Shown here piece after piece: positions 1 to 11,486 of a DNA stretch of 64,000 nucleotides. The stretch covers positions 1-64,000 of the forward strand of contig CAXSBC010000004.1 in NCBI GenBank assembly GCA_964236105.1, in the 5' to 3' direction. The translations under genes and the position numbers were made by a program. The stretch comes from Lichenicola sp964236105. GTDB lineage: Bacteria; Pseudomonadota; Alphaproteobacteria; Acetobacterales; Acetobacteraceae. Numbering within the stretch: the stretch's first letter is position 1; each line of letters begins with the position of its first letter. The notes beneath the pieces are model-generated. The model searched no databases. It was not told where the DNA came from and saw only the letters and a program-made list of their open reading frames with translations.

Positions 1-99
1 AGATCATCCGGACCAATGCTGTTCCTCGGCATTGCCGTCTCCAGGCTTCCACTCAGAAGGTAGGATGCTCAGCATCATCCTGAAAGTGCCCAGGTAGTG

Positions 100-558
100 C
101 TAGAGTGCCAGATTACGGTCAGCGAATGGCATCCGGACTGCCAGCGATGCCTCGGCATCCAGGACCGGCTTCAGGCAATCGGGAATGAGGCGGCTTTTCA
201 GGCTCTGGTGATCGACCAGCACGCAGACAGCTTCTGCCATCCAGCACAGCTGGTCGTCGGCTTCGCGGTGGCCGACCAGCTCGAAGCCGAGCGACGACCG
301 TCCGATCCGTCGCAATGCAAGGCGTATTTCGAGAACGTCCTGCGGACGCATCGGCGCGAGAAAGCTGCAGGACAGAGAGGCGAAGACTGCGCGGATGTCG
401 GGTGCATCCCGATCGAGGAACACGCGCTCGCTGAACCAGCTATCCACCAGCTTGACGGCAAGATCGACCACCCGCGACGGGAACACGATGCTCGATGCGT
501 CGGTGTCGACTCGATAGATCTTGTGACGTCGTGAGAAAAGCGTACTTGGTTCAATCAT
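100..558 (-). CDS. Hotdog-fold acyl-CoA thioesterase (4HBT family)
   Basis: A 152-residue protein with the single hotdog domain of 4-hydroxybenzoyl-CoA thioesterase/YbgC-type enzymes, which hydrolyse acyl-CoA thioesters in the cytoplasm. The N-terminal motif DTDASSIVFPSR (residues 18-29) matches the family signature with its catalytic Asp (Asp20), followed by the alpha-helix found in hotdog proteins. The later segment around residues 60-90 (FLAPMRPQDVLEI, then IGRSS) fits the dimer-forming beta sheet. It starts 18 bases after the stop of the upstream ppsR gene on the same strand, so it is probably the last gene of the ppdK-CBS-ppsR transcript. The acyl-CoA substrate cannot be told from sequence. 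Confidence 0.75.
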   Translation of the reverse strand: MIEPSTLFSRRHKIYRVDTDASSIVFPSRVVDLAVKLVDSWFSERVFLDRDAPDIRAVFASLSCSFLAPMRPQDVLEIRLALRRIGRSSLGFELVGHREADDQLCWMAEAVCVLVDHQSLKSRLIPDCLKPVLDAEASLAVRMPFADRNLAL

Positions 559-576
559 ATATCGTGTCCAGCACCA

Positions 577-1449
577 TTAGTTTGCTTGAGGATCGATCCG
601 GTCCCGTCTCGGCCTGTCCGACCATTGATCCCTGATGTCAATCACCGCTGCCGCCGTCTCCTCGATGGACCGGTGGCTGACGTCGATTATCGGCCAGCCG
701 TTGCGGTTGCACAGGCGGCGTGCCCAGCTCAGTTCGTCGCGGACCGTCTGCAGGTCGACATACGGGTTATCGGCCTCGTTGACCTTCCCCATGGTGCCGC
801 CGGGCGCCATGATCCGCACCCGGGTGCGGCGGATCTCGACCAGGGTCTGCGCATCGATCGTCAGGCCGATCACCGGGCCCCGAATCTGCATCAGCTCCTG
901 CAGCAGAGGCAATTCCGGCACCAGCGGCACGTTGGCCGCCTTGATGCCGCGGTTGGCGAGGTAGAAGCAGGTCGGCGTCTTCGAGGCACGCGAGACGCCC
1001 ACCAGCACCACGTCCGCCTGATGCAGCTCGGCGGCAGCCTGGCCATCGTCATGAGCCAGCACGAAATGCATGGCGTCGATGCGCTTATAGTATTCCTCGT
1101 CCAGCACGTACTGACCGCCGGGGCGGCCTCTTGCCGGCTCGTGCAGGGTATCCTGCAACACCGCGATAACGGGATCGAGCACGCTGACGAGCTGGACACC
1201 GAAGGCCCCGCAGGCAGCCACCAGCTCGGCCTTGAGCCTGCGGTCCATCATCGAGGACAGCACCGGACCCGGATCGTCCTTGATGCCCTCCAGCACCCGA
1301 CGCAGATGCAACCGGGTACGGATCAGGTTCCAGCGGTGATAGACGACATGCGCGTGCTCGAACTGCGCCACGGTGGCACGCGCGATCGAATTCAGCGTCT
1401 CGCCGGTAGCGTCCGACACGAGATGCAGACTGAGCCGAGGCGTTTCCAC
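577..1449 (-). CDS. ppsR: PPDK/PEP synthase regulatory protein (bifunctional kinase/pyrophosphorylase, DUF299)
   Basis: Members of this family reversibly inactivate pyruvate phosphate dikinase or PEP synthase. They phosphorylate a Thr beside the catalytic His using ADP, and remove that phosphate by phosphorolysis. The N-terminal LHLVSDATGETLN and the P-loop-like GVSRASKTPT (about residue 155) are diagnostic. I chose the GTG at 1449, which leaves 290 residues, close to the family length. A TTG at 1497 would add 16 residues but would overlap the upstream CBS gene by 35 bases. The target enzyme, PPDK, is encoded two genes upstream on the same strand, so PPDK rather than PEP synthase is the likely substrate. 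Confidence 0.92.
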   Translation of the reverse strand: METPRLSLHLVSDATGETLNSIARATVAQFEHAHVVYHRWNLIRTRLHLRRVLEGIKDDPGPVLSSMMDRRLKAELVAACGAFGVQLVSVLDPVIAVLQDTLHEPARGRPGGQYVLDEEYYKRIDAMHFVLAHDDGQAAAELHQADVVLVGVSRASKTPTCFYLANRGIKAANVPLVPELPLLQELMQIRGPVIGLTIDAQTLVEIRRTRVRIMAPGGTMGKVNEADNPYVDLQTVRDELSWARRLCNRNGWPIIDVSHRSIEETAAAVIDIRDQWSDRPRRDRIDPQAN

Positions 1450-1462
1450 CGCCCGCAGCTCT

Positions 1463-1891
1463 TCAGGCGCCGCTGATATAGGCGGTGAGGCTATCAACCT
1501 TGACGGACTGCTGGTCGAGAAGCGACTTGACCACGTCGCCTATGCTGACAATGCCGATAAGCCTGCCGGCCTCGAAGATCGGAAGATAGCGCACACGGTT
1601 CGTCGTCATGATCCGCATGGCCTCTTCAAGCGTCGTGGATGGAGACGCCTCATGCTGCCTGGGCTTCATGGCCCGCTCAGCCGGCATGGCCCGTACGCCA
1701 TGCGGATTGAGCGCCATTGCCCGGACGATGCCCCTGTCCGACAGCACCCCCAGCAGTTCGTCATCGCGCATGACCAGCACCGCACCAATGTTGTTCTGGT
1801 GAAGGATCTCGGTCACGGCGCTGATCGGGAGCTCCGCATCGACTTTGACGAGCCTGCTCGGCTTGGACTTCAGGATCGACGCAACCGTCAT
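1463..1891 (-). CDS. CBS-domain pair protein
   Basis: A 142-residue protein made of two tandem CBS motifs (about residues 10-60 and 77-130) with no attached catalytic domain. Paired CBS domains (a Bateman module) usually bind adenine nucleotides or S-adenosyl compounds and act as energy sensors. Typical sequences are NNIGAVLVM and the DRGIVRA segment in the first motif, and NRVRYLPIFEAGRLIGIVSIGDVV in two parts in the second. It lies between ppdK and ppsR on the same strand, 72 bases after ppdK. It may therefore sense adenylate charge for the pyruvate/PEP switch, but that role is an inference. Confidence 0.85.
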   Translation of the reverse strand: MTVASILKSKPSRLVKVDAELPISAVTEILHQNNIGAVLVMRDDELLGVLSDRGIVRAMALNPHGVRAMPAERAMKPRQHEASPSTTLEEAMRIMTTNRVRYLPIFEAGRLIGIVSIGDVVKSLLDQQSVKVDSLTAYISGA

Positions 1892-1963
1892 CTGCTTTTC
1901 CCAAATCTACAGCGCATCTGTTCAGGGGTGATCCCTTCAGAACGGTCAGGTCGCCTATCCATA

Positions 1964-4636
<2,673 letters not shown>

Positions 4637-4835
4637 GAAGCCGTCTCCGCTCGCCCGTTGTTGATCCAGGCTGCTTTCTGATCGAGTCTTAATAAGGTCT
4701 CACGATATCTCGGTTGAGAACATTTTCGAGCGTGTCCATCAATCGAGACCTGAAAGATCCGGCCGCGTTCGGATCGTCTGTTTGTTCTGACACTAGCAGA
4801 CTGGTCGACCGGACAAAGATGCTTCAGTCGATGGG
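4637..4835 (-). promoter_or_regulatory. Upstream region of ppdK
   Basis: This 199-base stretch separates prpB from ppdK, both on the minus strand, and is more AT-rich than its flanks (4685-4725). It includes a TTATTAA segment that could serve as a -10 region read toward ppdK and an imperfect inverted repeat, TCTC...GAGA, around a central GATATC. No experimentally known operator is recognisable, so promoter placement is only inferred from position and composition. Confidence 0.3.
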
Positions 4836-5744
4836 CTACATCTGTGGCACGATCGTCCGGACGATGGAGGCATCGAGCGCCTCGTAGTCGTGCAAGCCGA
4901 TCATATCGTAAAGCTCGTTGCGAGTCTGCATCCGCTCGACCATCGCATGGGTGCCGCCGCTGTTGCGGATGGAGGCATAGAGTTCTTGCTGCGCCTTGTT
5001 GGCGACGCGCAGCGACGATACCGGCCAGATCACCATCCGGTAGCCCATCTGCTCGAACTCGGACGCGGTGAAGAACGGGGTGCGGCCGAACTCGGTCATG
5101 TTGGCCAGCAGCTTCACGCCCGGCAGGCGCTCCGCGAAGGCGCGAAACATCTCGGCCGTGTTCAGCGCCTCGGGAAATATCGCATCGGCGCCCGCCTGCA
5201 CGTAGAGCTTCGCCCGGGCCACCGCAGCGTCCAGTCCCTCCGATGCCACCGCGTCGGTGCGAGCGACGATGACCAGGTCGCGACGCGCCTTGACCGCGGC
5301 CGCCACCTTGGCCGCCATGTCGTTCGCATCCGCCAGCTTCTTGTCGTTCAGGTGGCCGCACTTCTTGGGCAGCAGCTGATCCTCCAGATGCACGGCGGCG
5401 GCACCGGCGTCCTCGAAGCTGCGGACCATGTGCATGACGTTGAGCGCCTCGCCATAGCCGGTGTCGCCGTCCACCAGCACCGGCAGGCCGGATGCGCGGA
5501 CAACCTGGCGAATGAAGAAGCACACCTCATCCACGGTGATGATGCCGAGATCCGGCAGGCCCATCGATGCAGTCATTGCCGCACCGGACAGGTAGCAGGC
5601 CTCGAAGCCGGCACGTGCGGCCTGGATCGCAGCCATGCCGTTATGCGTACCCGGGATCTGCAGGATCGCTGGGCGTTCCAGCAAGGTGCGGAAGCGACGG
5701 CCGGCCGCCTCGCCTGGCGAGTCTGAGTTGAGCAGGTAGGGCAT
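4836..5744 (-). CDS. prpB: 2-methylisocitrate lyase
   Basis: A 302-residue enzyme of the isocitrate lyase/PEP mutase superfamily. It cleaves 2-methylisocitrate to pyruvate and succinate, the last step of the methylcitrate cycle. The KKCGHL active-site loop, with its catalytic Cys, lies near residue 128. The Mg-binding region VDGDTGYG is near residue 90, and HLEDQLLPK precedes the loop. PrpB proteins of this length and with this loop are distinct from true isocitrate lyases, which are longer. It is the third gene of a prpD-prpC-prpB transcript, 30 bases after prpC. Confidence 0.95.
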   Translation of the reverse strand: MPYLLNSDSPGEAAGRRFRTLLERPAILQIPGTHNGMAAIQAARAGFEACYLSGAAMTASMGLPDLGIITVDEVCFFIRQVVRASGLPVLVDGDTGYGEALNVMHMVRSFEDAGAAAVHLEDQLLPKKCGHLNDKKLADANDMAAKVAAAVKARRDLVIVARTDAVASEGLDAAVARAKLYVQAGADAIFPEALNTAEMFRAFAERLPGVKLLANMTEFGRTPFFTASEFEQMGYRMVIWPVSSLRVANKAQQELYASIRNSGGTHAMVERMQTRNELYDMIGLHDYEALDASIVRTIVPQM

Positions 5745-5774
5745 GGATGAGCTCCTAGGAGACGCAGCGCACCG

Positions 5775-6947
5775 TCAGGGGCGCTGGTCGAGCGGCACGA
5801 AGGGCAGGTCCTCCGGGCCGATATAGTTTGCCGACGGGCGGATGATCTTGCCGTCGATCCGCTGCTCGATCACGTGTGCCGACCACCCGGCGGTGCGCGC
5901 GATCACGAATAATGGGGTGAACATCGCAGTCGGTATGGCCATCTGCTGGTAGGAGACGGCGGAGAACCAGTCCAGGTTCGGAAACATTCTCTTGGTCTCT
6001 GCCATGACGCTCTCGATCCGCTCGGCGATGTCGTAGCGACTGCGTGCATTATTCTCCTCCGACAGCGCGCGCGCGACACCCTTGATCACCGCGTTGCGCG
6101 GGTCGGAGATGGTGTAGACCGGGTGGCCGAAGCCGATCACCACCTCCTTCCTCTCGACTCGGCGGCGTATGTCGGCCTCCGCCTCGTCCGGAGTCGCGTA
6201 GCGCTGCTGGATCTCGAGTGCCACCTCGTTGGCGCCGCCGTGCTTCGGCCCTCGCAGCGCGCCGATGCCGCCGCTGATCGACGAGTACATGTCCGAGCCG
6301 GTACCGGCGATCACCCGTGCGGCGAAGGTCGAGGCGTTGAACTCGTGCTCGGCGTAGAGATTGAGCGAGGTGTGCATCGCCCGCACCCAGCTCGGCCGCG
6401 GCGCCTCGCCGTGCAGCAGGTGCAGGAAGTGGCCACCGATGCTGTCGTCGTCGGTTTCGACGTCGATACGCACGCCGTTATGCGCGTAGTGATACCAGGC
6501 CAGCAACATCGAGCCGAGTGAGGCCATCAGCCTGTTGGCGATGTCGCAGGCGCCGGCGAGGCCGTGATCGTCCTTTTCCGGCAGCACGCAGCCCAGCGCG
6601 GAGACGCCAGTGCGCATCACGTCCATCGGGTGCGCCGCCGCCGGCAACACCTCCAGTGCGTCCCGAACCACGGCCGGAATGCCGCGCAGGCGCTTCAGCT
6701 TCAGCTTGTAGGCGGCGAGCTCGGCCCGGTTCGGCAGGGTGCCGTGCACCAGCAGGTGCGCGATCTCCTCGAACTCGCACGCTTCGGCGATCTCGATGAT
6801 GTCGTAGCCGCGATAGTGCAGGTCGTTGCCGGTGCGGCCGACGGTGCAGAGCGCGGTATTGCCGGCAGCGACACCGGACAGCGCCACCGACTTCTTCGGC
6901 TTCGGCAGCGTCGGGGCTGCCATGTCAGTGCTGGCCGAGGCGTTCAT
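5775..6947 (-). CDS. prpC: 2-methylcitrate synthase
   Basis: A 390-residue type I citrate-synthase-fold enzyme that condenses propionyl-CoA with oxaloacetate. The segments GNTALCTVGRTGNDLHYRGY and GFGHPVYTISDPR (catalytic His near residue 274) are those of the PrpC branch, and the gene sits between prpD and prpB. The start at 6947 gives a short Ala/Ser-rich leader; an ATG at 6923 (MAAPTLPKPKK) is an alternative. Because it lies inside the prp operon, a role as housekeeping GltA is unlikely, although PrpC enzymes often retain some citrate synthase activity. Confidence 0.95.
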   Translation of the reverse strand: MNASASTDMAAPTLPKPKKSVALSGVAAGNTALCTVGRTGNDLHYRGYDIIEIAEACEFEEIAHLLVHGTLPNRAELAAYKLKLKRLRGIPAVVRDALEVLPAAAHPMDVMRTGVSALGCVLPEKDDHGLAGACDIANRLMASLGSMLLAWYHYAHNGVRIDVETDDDSIGGHFLHLLHGEAPRPSWVRAMHTSLNLYAEHEFNASTFAARVIAGTGSDMYSSISGGIGALRGPKHGGANEVALEIQQRYATPDEAEADIRRRVERKEVVIGFGHPVYTISDPRNAVIKGVARALSEENNARSRYDIAERIESVMAETKRMFPNLDWFSAVSYQQMAIPTAMFTPLFVIARTAGWSAHVIEQRIDGKIIRPSANYIGPEDLPFVPLDQRP

Positions 6948-7006
6948 GCATCATCTCCTGCACGGGGCTGCCTCAAGCGGGCAGGCTGGTCCATACGCGA
7001 TTGGGT

Positions 7007-8509
7007 TCAGTCGAACAGGCCGCGCTGACCGCGACCGAGGCTGGCGGACGCCACCGTCACGTTGAGCCCAGGCAGCTCGTCCGCGCCCAGTGTCGGCAGC
7101 CGTTGCACGAGGTCCAGGAAGCGCTCGGCTTCCTTCGGCTCCAGCACGTCCTGGGTCAGGACGCGGAACTTGGCGATGTAGGCATCGCGCCTCCAGGGTG
7201 TTGCTCCGAGCGGATGCGCGTTCGCCACCGCCAGCTCGTCCTCAATCACCCGGCCGTCCTGCATGGTGATGATCACCCGGCCGCCGAACGCCTTGATCGC
7301 CGGATCGACCGAATGGTACCGCTCGGTCCAGCGCCCGCTCTCGACGGTGCGGATCTTCGACCACAGCCTCACCGTGTCCGCGCGCTGCGCCCGCTCCGGC
7401 GCGTAGGAGCGCTCGTGGTGCCAGTCGCCGTCCTGCAGCGCCACCGCCACGATATACATGATCGAGTGGTCGAGCGTCTCGCGCGAGGCCTTGGGGTCGA
7501 ACTTCTGCGGGTCGTTGGAGCCGGTGCCGATCACGAAGTGGGTGTGGTGCGAGGTCTCGATCAGGATGTCACGCACCTGCTCCCAGTCCTGAACCTGTCT
7601 GCCCATACGAAAGCACAGGTCGATCAGCGCCTGGCTCTGGTATTCGGCCGAGTGCTCCTTGGTATAGGTGTCGAGGATGGCGCGCTTCGGCTCGCCCGGG
7701 CCCGGCAGCGGCACCCTGTATTGTGCGCCCTTGCCGCCCAGCATCCAGGCGATGACGCCGTCCTCGCCCTCGTAGATCGGCGACGGCGCGCCCTCGCCGC
7801 GCATGGCCCGGTCGACCGCCTCGATCGCCAGCTTGCCGGCGTGGCTCGGCGCGAACGCCTTCCAGGACGAGATCTCGCCCTTGCGCGACTGCCGGGTGGC
7901 GGTGGTCACGTGCAGCGCCTGCTGCACCGCCTGAAACACGATCTCCGCAGGCAGGCTCAGCATGGCGCCGATGCCTGCCGCGACCGACGGGCCCAGATGT
8001 GCCACGTGGTCGATCTTGTGCTCGTGCAGGCAGACGGCACGCACCAGGTCCACCTGGATCTCGTAGCCGGTGGCGAGTCCGCGTATCAGCTCGGCGCCGC
8101 TGCAGCCGCTCTGCTGCGCCACCGCCAGGATCGGCGGGATGTTGTCGCCGGGGTGGGAATACTCCGCCGCCAGGAAGGTGTCGTGATAGTCGAGCTCGCG
8201 CACCGCGGTGCCGTTCGCCCAGGCAGCCCATTCCGCGTGCACCCGGAGCTCCGGGCCGCAGCCGAACAAGGTGGCGCCGCCAGCACGCGGATGCGCCAGC
8301 GCCTGGTCGCGTGCGGTGATCACCGGATGCCGGTTGACCGACGCGATCGCCACCGCGGCGTTGTCGATGATCCGGTTGACGATCATCTCGGCGACCTCGT
8401 CCTCGACCGAGACCGGATCGACCGCCACCTCGGCGATCTTCCAGGCCAGCTGCTCCTTGCGCGCCAAGCGGTCGCTCTCGGGATGAACGCGGACGTCGTG
8501 GATGATCAT
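7007..8509 (-). CDS. prpD: 2-methylcitrate dehydratase (MmgE/PrpD family)
   Basis: A 500-residue PrpD-type dehydratase that converts 2-methylcitrate to 2-methyl-cis-aconitate, an iron-sulfur-independent route. The motif VRELDYHDTFLAAEYSHPGD (about residues 105-124) is the hallmark of the family, as are the ALHVTTATRQSRKGEISSWK region and the C-terminal small domain. It is the first gene of the prp operon. The 132-base gap to the divergent regulator must hold promoters for both directions. No acnD/prpF pair is present, so prpD supplies the dehydratase step here. Confidence 0.95.
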   Translation of the reverse strand: MIIHDVRVHPESDRLARKEQLAWKIAEVAVDPVSVEDEVAEMIVNRIIDNAAVAIASVNRHPVITARDQALAHPRAGGATLFGCGPELRVHAEWAAWANGTAVRELDYHDTFLAAEYSHPGDNIPPILAVAQQSGCSGAELIRGLATGYEIQVDLVRAVCLHEHKIDHVAHLGPSVAAGIGAMLSLPAEIVFQAVQQALHVTTATRQSRKGEISSWKAFAPSHAGKLAIEAVDRAMRGEGAPSPIYEGEDGVIAWMLGGKGAQYRVPLPGPGEPKRAILDTYTKEHSAEYQSQALIDLCFRMGRQVQDWEQVRDILIETSHHTHFVIGTGSNDPQKFDPKASRETLDHSIMYIVAVALQDGDWHHERSYAPERAQRADTVRLWSKIRTVESGRWTERYHSVDPAIKAFGGRVIITMQDGRVIEDELAVANAHPLGATPWRRDAYIAKFRVLTQDVLEPKEAERFLDLVQRLPTLGADELPGLNVTVASASLGRGQRGLFD

Positions 8510-8641
8510 CGTCTCTTCTTTTATCAGGGCGGTCAGAACAATTGATCGGCTCGTCGCCGGGTTGCACTATCCCCCTGCATCGGAACCGAATATAGCCAAC
8601 ATGTTGCAGATTCTGGCGTACAGATCCAGAGGAACTTGCGG
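8510..8641. promoter_or_regulatory. Divergent prpD / ScfR-type regulator intergenic region
   Basis: A 132-base region lies between the divergent starts of prpD and the regulator. It should hold both promoters and the operator for the short-chain acyl-CoA-responsive regulator. The regulator has a good ribosome site (AGAGGA at about 8628-8633, 8 bases before the ATG at 8642). I see only two TTGCA copies (near 8570 and 8605) and no convincing long palindrome, so the operator is not identified. Confidence 0.5.
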
Positions 8642-10069
8642 ATGTTGCGAACGGGTGCGGCGCCAAAGCTGTTCGCTGGCGAGCGCCTTCGTCGGCTGCG
8701 CGAGCAGCACCAGCTCAGCCAGGCGGCCCTGGCCCGGTCAATCGGCCTGTCGCCCAGCTACCTGAGTCAGATCGAGTGCGACCAGCGGCCGCTGCCGCGC
8801 CGGGTCATGCACCTCCTGGCGGAGCAGCTGGCCGTCTCCGTCTCCACGTTCGAGGACAGCGAGGCGCTGCGCCTGGTGCACGACCTGCGGGAGGCCACCG
8901 CCGATCCCCTGTTCGGCGGCGGCATCGTCAGCCTCGCCGAAGCGGCGGCCAGCATCCAGGCGGCACCCGGGGTCGCCGAGCGCTTCCTCACCCTTTACCG
9001 CGCGTTCCGGTCGCGCGACGAGCAGTCGGAGCAGGCGAGCCGTAACGCGCCGCTGGTCGCGGGATCGAGCTCGATATACGAGGAAGTCCGTGACTGGGTG
9101 CAAGGCCACCGCAACCACTTCGCCGGCCTGGACCGGGCCGCCGAGGCCCTGGTCGAACGTGAACGGTTCAGCGGCAACGGCTCGCATGAAAACCTGATGC
9201 GATACCTGCGCGATCGCCACGGCATCACGGTCGACAGCGACAGGACGCTGCTCCAGCACGGCACCGTCTGGAGGCTGAACCGCGCGACACGCAGCCTGAC
9301 GCTGGCAGAGGAGGCCTCTACCGAAAGCCGGGCGTTCTGGATGGGCCACATCGTGGCGCAGCTCGAGCAGCGTCGCGAGATCGAGCGCGTGCTTCGACAG
9401 TCACCGCTTTCCACCCTGGAGGCGACTGCGCTGGCCCGGGTCGGACTCGCCAACTACTTTTCCGGCGCGCTGATGATGCCCTACGTGCGGTTTCTGGAAG
9501 AAGCGCGCGCCGTCAGCTACGATGTAGCGCGTCTGCAGCGACGCTTCGGTGTCAGCTTCGAGCAGGTCTGCCACCGGCTCAGCACGATGCAGCGACCCGG
9601 CATGCCTGGGCTGCCGTTCTTCTTTCTCAAGACCGATATCGCCGGCAACGTGCTGAAGCGATCCTCGGCGACACGCTTCCAGTTCTCCCGTTTCGGCGGT
9701 CCCTGCCCGCTATGGAACGTCTACAGCGCCTTCGCGCGTCCAGGCGAGACGCTGGTGCAGCTCGCGCGTACCCCGGACAACGTCACCTATCTCAACATCG
9801 CGCGGACCGTCGGCCGAAGCGACAGCGCCTACCTGAGCCGCCCGCGCTCCGTCGCCGTGGTGCTCGGCTGTGAGATCGGCTATGCGCCGCTCACCGTCTA
9901 TGCGGTCGGACTCGACCTCGACAACCCGGCCGCTGCCGTGCCGATCGGACCCGGCTGTCGGTCCTGCGAACGCGTCGAGTGCCGACATCGGGCCGTCCCG
10001 CCCGCCGGCCTGAAGCTGGATGTCGGCTCCGGCGAGCGCGGCGTCGTGCCTTACAAGATCTCGACATAA
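8642..10069 (+). CDS. XRE-family short-chain fatty acyl-responsive regulator (ScfR/RamB/PrpR-like)
   Basis: A 475-residue regulator with an N-terminal Cro/C1 helix-turn-helix (about residues 9-65, RLRRLREQHQLSQAALAR and SYLSQIE). A long central region and a C-terminal ImmA/IrrE-related plus DUF2083 part follow, ending with the Cys cluster CRSCERVEC near residue 440. This architecture is known from RamB/PrpR of actinobacteria and ScfR of alphaproteobacteria, which control propionate and acetate metabolism and bind acyl-CoA. Its divergent position beside prpDCB supports control of that operon. The ATG at 8642 is preferred over a TTG at 8636 because of the spacing to the ribosome site. Confidence 0.88.
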   Translation: MLRTGAAPKLFAGERLRRLREQHQLSQAALARSIGLSPSYLSQIECDQRPLPRRVMHLLAEQLAVSVSTFEDSEALRLVHDLREATADPLFGGGIVSLAEAAASIQAAPGVAERFLTLYRAFRSRDEQSEQASRNAPLVAGSSSIYEEVRDWVQGHRNHFAGLDRAAEALVERERFSGNGSHENLMRYLRDRHGITVDSDRTLLQHGTVWRLNRATRSLTLAEEASTESRAFWMGHIVAQLEQRREIERVLRQSPLSTLEATALARVGLANYFSGALMMPYVRFLEEARAVSYDVARLQRRFGVSFEQVCHRLSTMQRPGMPGLPFFFLKTDIAGNVLKRSSATRFQFSRFGGPCPLWNVYSAFARPGETLVQLARTPDNVTYLNIARTVGRSDSAYLSRPRSVAVVLGCEIGYAPLTVYAVGLDLDNPAAAVPIGPGCRSCERVECRHRAVPPAGLKLDVGSGERGVVPYKIST

Positions 10070-10508
10070 GCGATTGCCGAACTGGCAGCGGCCTCCAGTC
10101 GGTCGGCTTACGGCAACCGGTTCTGTCGGCACTCGCGTCAGCGTTTCGTTTGCTCTTCCTGGGAGCTTGCAATGCGCTGGCCCTGGTCGACCATCTCGAT
10201 GCGTCTTCGATCATCCGAGACAACCCGTTCGCCGCCGGGTCGGCCTGTTGGCCGCGCACGACAGGCCGGCGCGCGCCGGCGGCGTGTTGCTGCTGGACCG
10301 CATCGTGCATGACCGTCATCGCCCAGACGCTCGGCTGACGGTCGGACGGGCCGCTTCCCCTCGATCGCGGCTGTGGTGCATGCTCTGCAGAAGCCGCCGT
10401 GACGGGAACCGGCCCGCCGCGTAGGCAGGCCTGGAGACGATGGCGGCCCTGGCGTCCGAGCAGCCTGGTCCGGGCCTCGGTCGCCACGCCTTCGAATGGA
10501 GCATCTTC
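10070..10508. other. Intergenic stretch without a recognisable gene
   Basis: This 439-base stretch lies between the prp regulator and the SDR gene, both on the plus strand. Open frames exist on both strands, but they have low-complexity Arg/Ala-rich translations typical of high-GC shadows and match no family I recognise. It presumably holds the SDR promoter. Confidence 0.4.
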
Positions 10509-11369
10509 ATGTCAGCTAGCCAAACACCTGTCTGGTTCATCACCGGCTGCTCGACCGGGTTCGGCCGCGAGCTCGCCAGGCTCGTGCTCGCACGCGGCTG
10601 GCGTGCGGTGATGACCGCGCGCAACCCGGCACAGCTCGACGATCTTCTCGAAGGTCACGCCGAGCGGGCGCTGGCGCTCCGGCTCGACGTGACCGACCGC
10701 GCGAACGTCCGGAGCGCCGTCGAGGAAGCCGAGCGGCGGTTCGGGCGGGTCGACGTGCTCGTGAACAATGCCGGCTACGGCTACCTGGCGGCCATCGAGG
10801 AAGGCGAGGATGAGGGCATCCGGGCCCAGTTCGAGACCAACGTGTTCGGCCTGATCGCGCTGACGCAGGCGGTGCTGCCGCTGATGCGCGCGCAGAAGCA
10901 GGGCCACGTGGTCAACATCTCGTCGATCGGCGGCCTCGTGAGCTTCGCTGCGACCGGCTTCTACCATGCGACGAAATATGCGGTCGAAGGCCTGTCTGAG
11001 AGCCTGTCGATCGAGGGCGCCCCGCTCGGCATCAAGGTGACGATCGTCGAGCCGGGTCCGTTCCGGACCGACTGGGCCGGCCGCTCGATCATCGAGAGCG
11101 GCACGACGATCGAGGCCTACGACGACACCGCCGGCGTCCGCCGGCGCCAGACCCGCGAGCGGAGCGGCAACCAGGCGGGCGATCCGGCGCGCGGAGCGGA
11201 GGCGATCATCGCCGCCGTGACGGCGGAGAACCCGCCGCTTCGCCTGCTGCTCGGAGCGCCGGCATTCGAGATGGCCCACGCCAAGCTCGACCGGCTCCGT
11301 ACCGAGTTCGGCACCTGGAAGCAGGTGACGCTCGACGCCGACTACCCGGAGCACCGCAAGGCGCTCTAG
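10509..11369 (+). CDS. Short-chain dehydrogenase/reductase
   Basis: A 286-residue classical SDR. It has the N-terminal Rossmann motif TGCSTGFGREL (about residues 12-22), the NNAGYG motif, the catalytic Ser in VNISSIGG and the YHATK active-site pair. The GCSTGFG variant and the downstream EPGPFRTDW segment are common in SDRs annotated as oxidoreductases of unknown substrate (DltE/YusZ-like). I chose the ATG at 10509, where the SDR homology begins, over an in-frame codon 69 bases upstream. It is followed 117 bases later by a drug-exporter-type MFS gene in the same direction. Substrate unknown. Confidence 0.85.
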   Translation: MSASQTPVWFITGCSTGFGRELARLVLARGWRAVMTARNPAQLDDLLEGHAERALALRLDVTDRANVRSAVEEAERRFGRVDVLVNNAGYGYLAAIEEGEDEGIRAQFETNVFGLIALTQAVLPLMRAQKQGHVVNISSIGGLVSFAATGFYHATKYAVEGLSESLSIEGAPLGIKVTIVEPGPFRTDWAGRSIIESGTTIEAYDDTAGVRRRQTRERSGNQAGDPARGAEAIIAAVTAENPPLRLLLGAPAFEMAHAKLDRLRTEFGTWKQVTLDADYPEHRKAL

Positions 11370-11486
11370 CCGGCACGCGCGCCCGGCCGCCGGCGCCGTC
11401 CGGGCGGCAGGTCGGGCCTGTGCGTCGGGCGCCCGCCTGCCCTGGGGCGGCTGGTTCGTCGGGCGGGCACGGTCTAGCTAGACGCC

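Noticed and set aside
62..81. Hairpin AGGATG...CATCCT before the thioesterase end
   Set aside because: Stem is only six pairs and no T-run follows; not enough to call a terminator.
7001..8545. A 514-codon plus-strand frame opposite prpD
   Set aside because: Antisense shadow of a gene with full PrpD motifs.
11370..11486. GC-rich hairpins between the SDR and DHA2 genes as a terminator
   Set aside because: Several alternative GC stems are possible, as anywhere in this composition, and no T-run follows.
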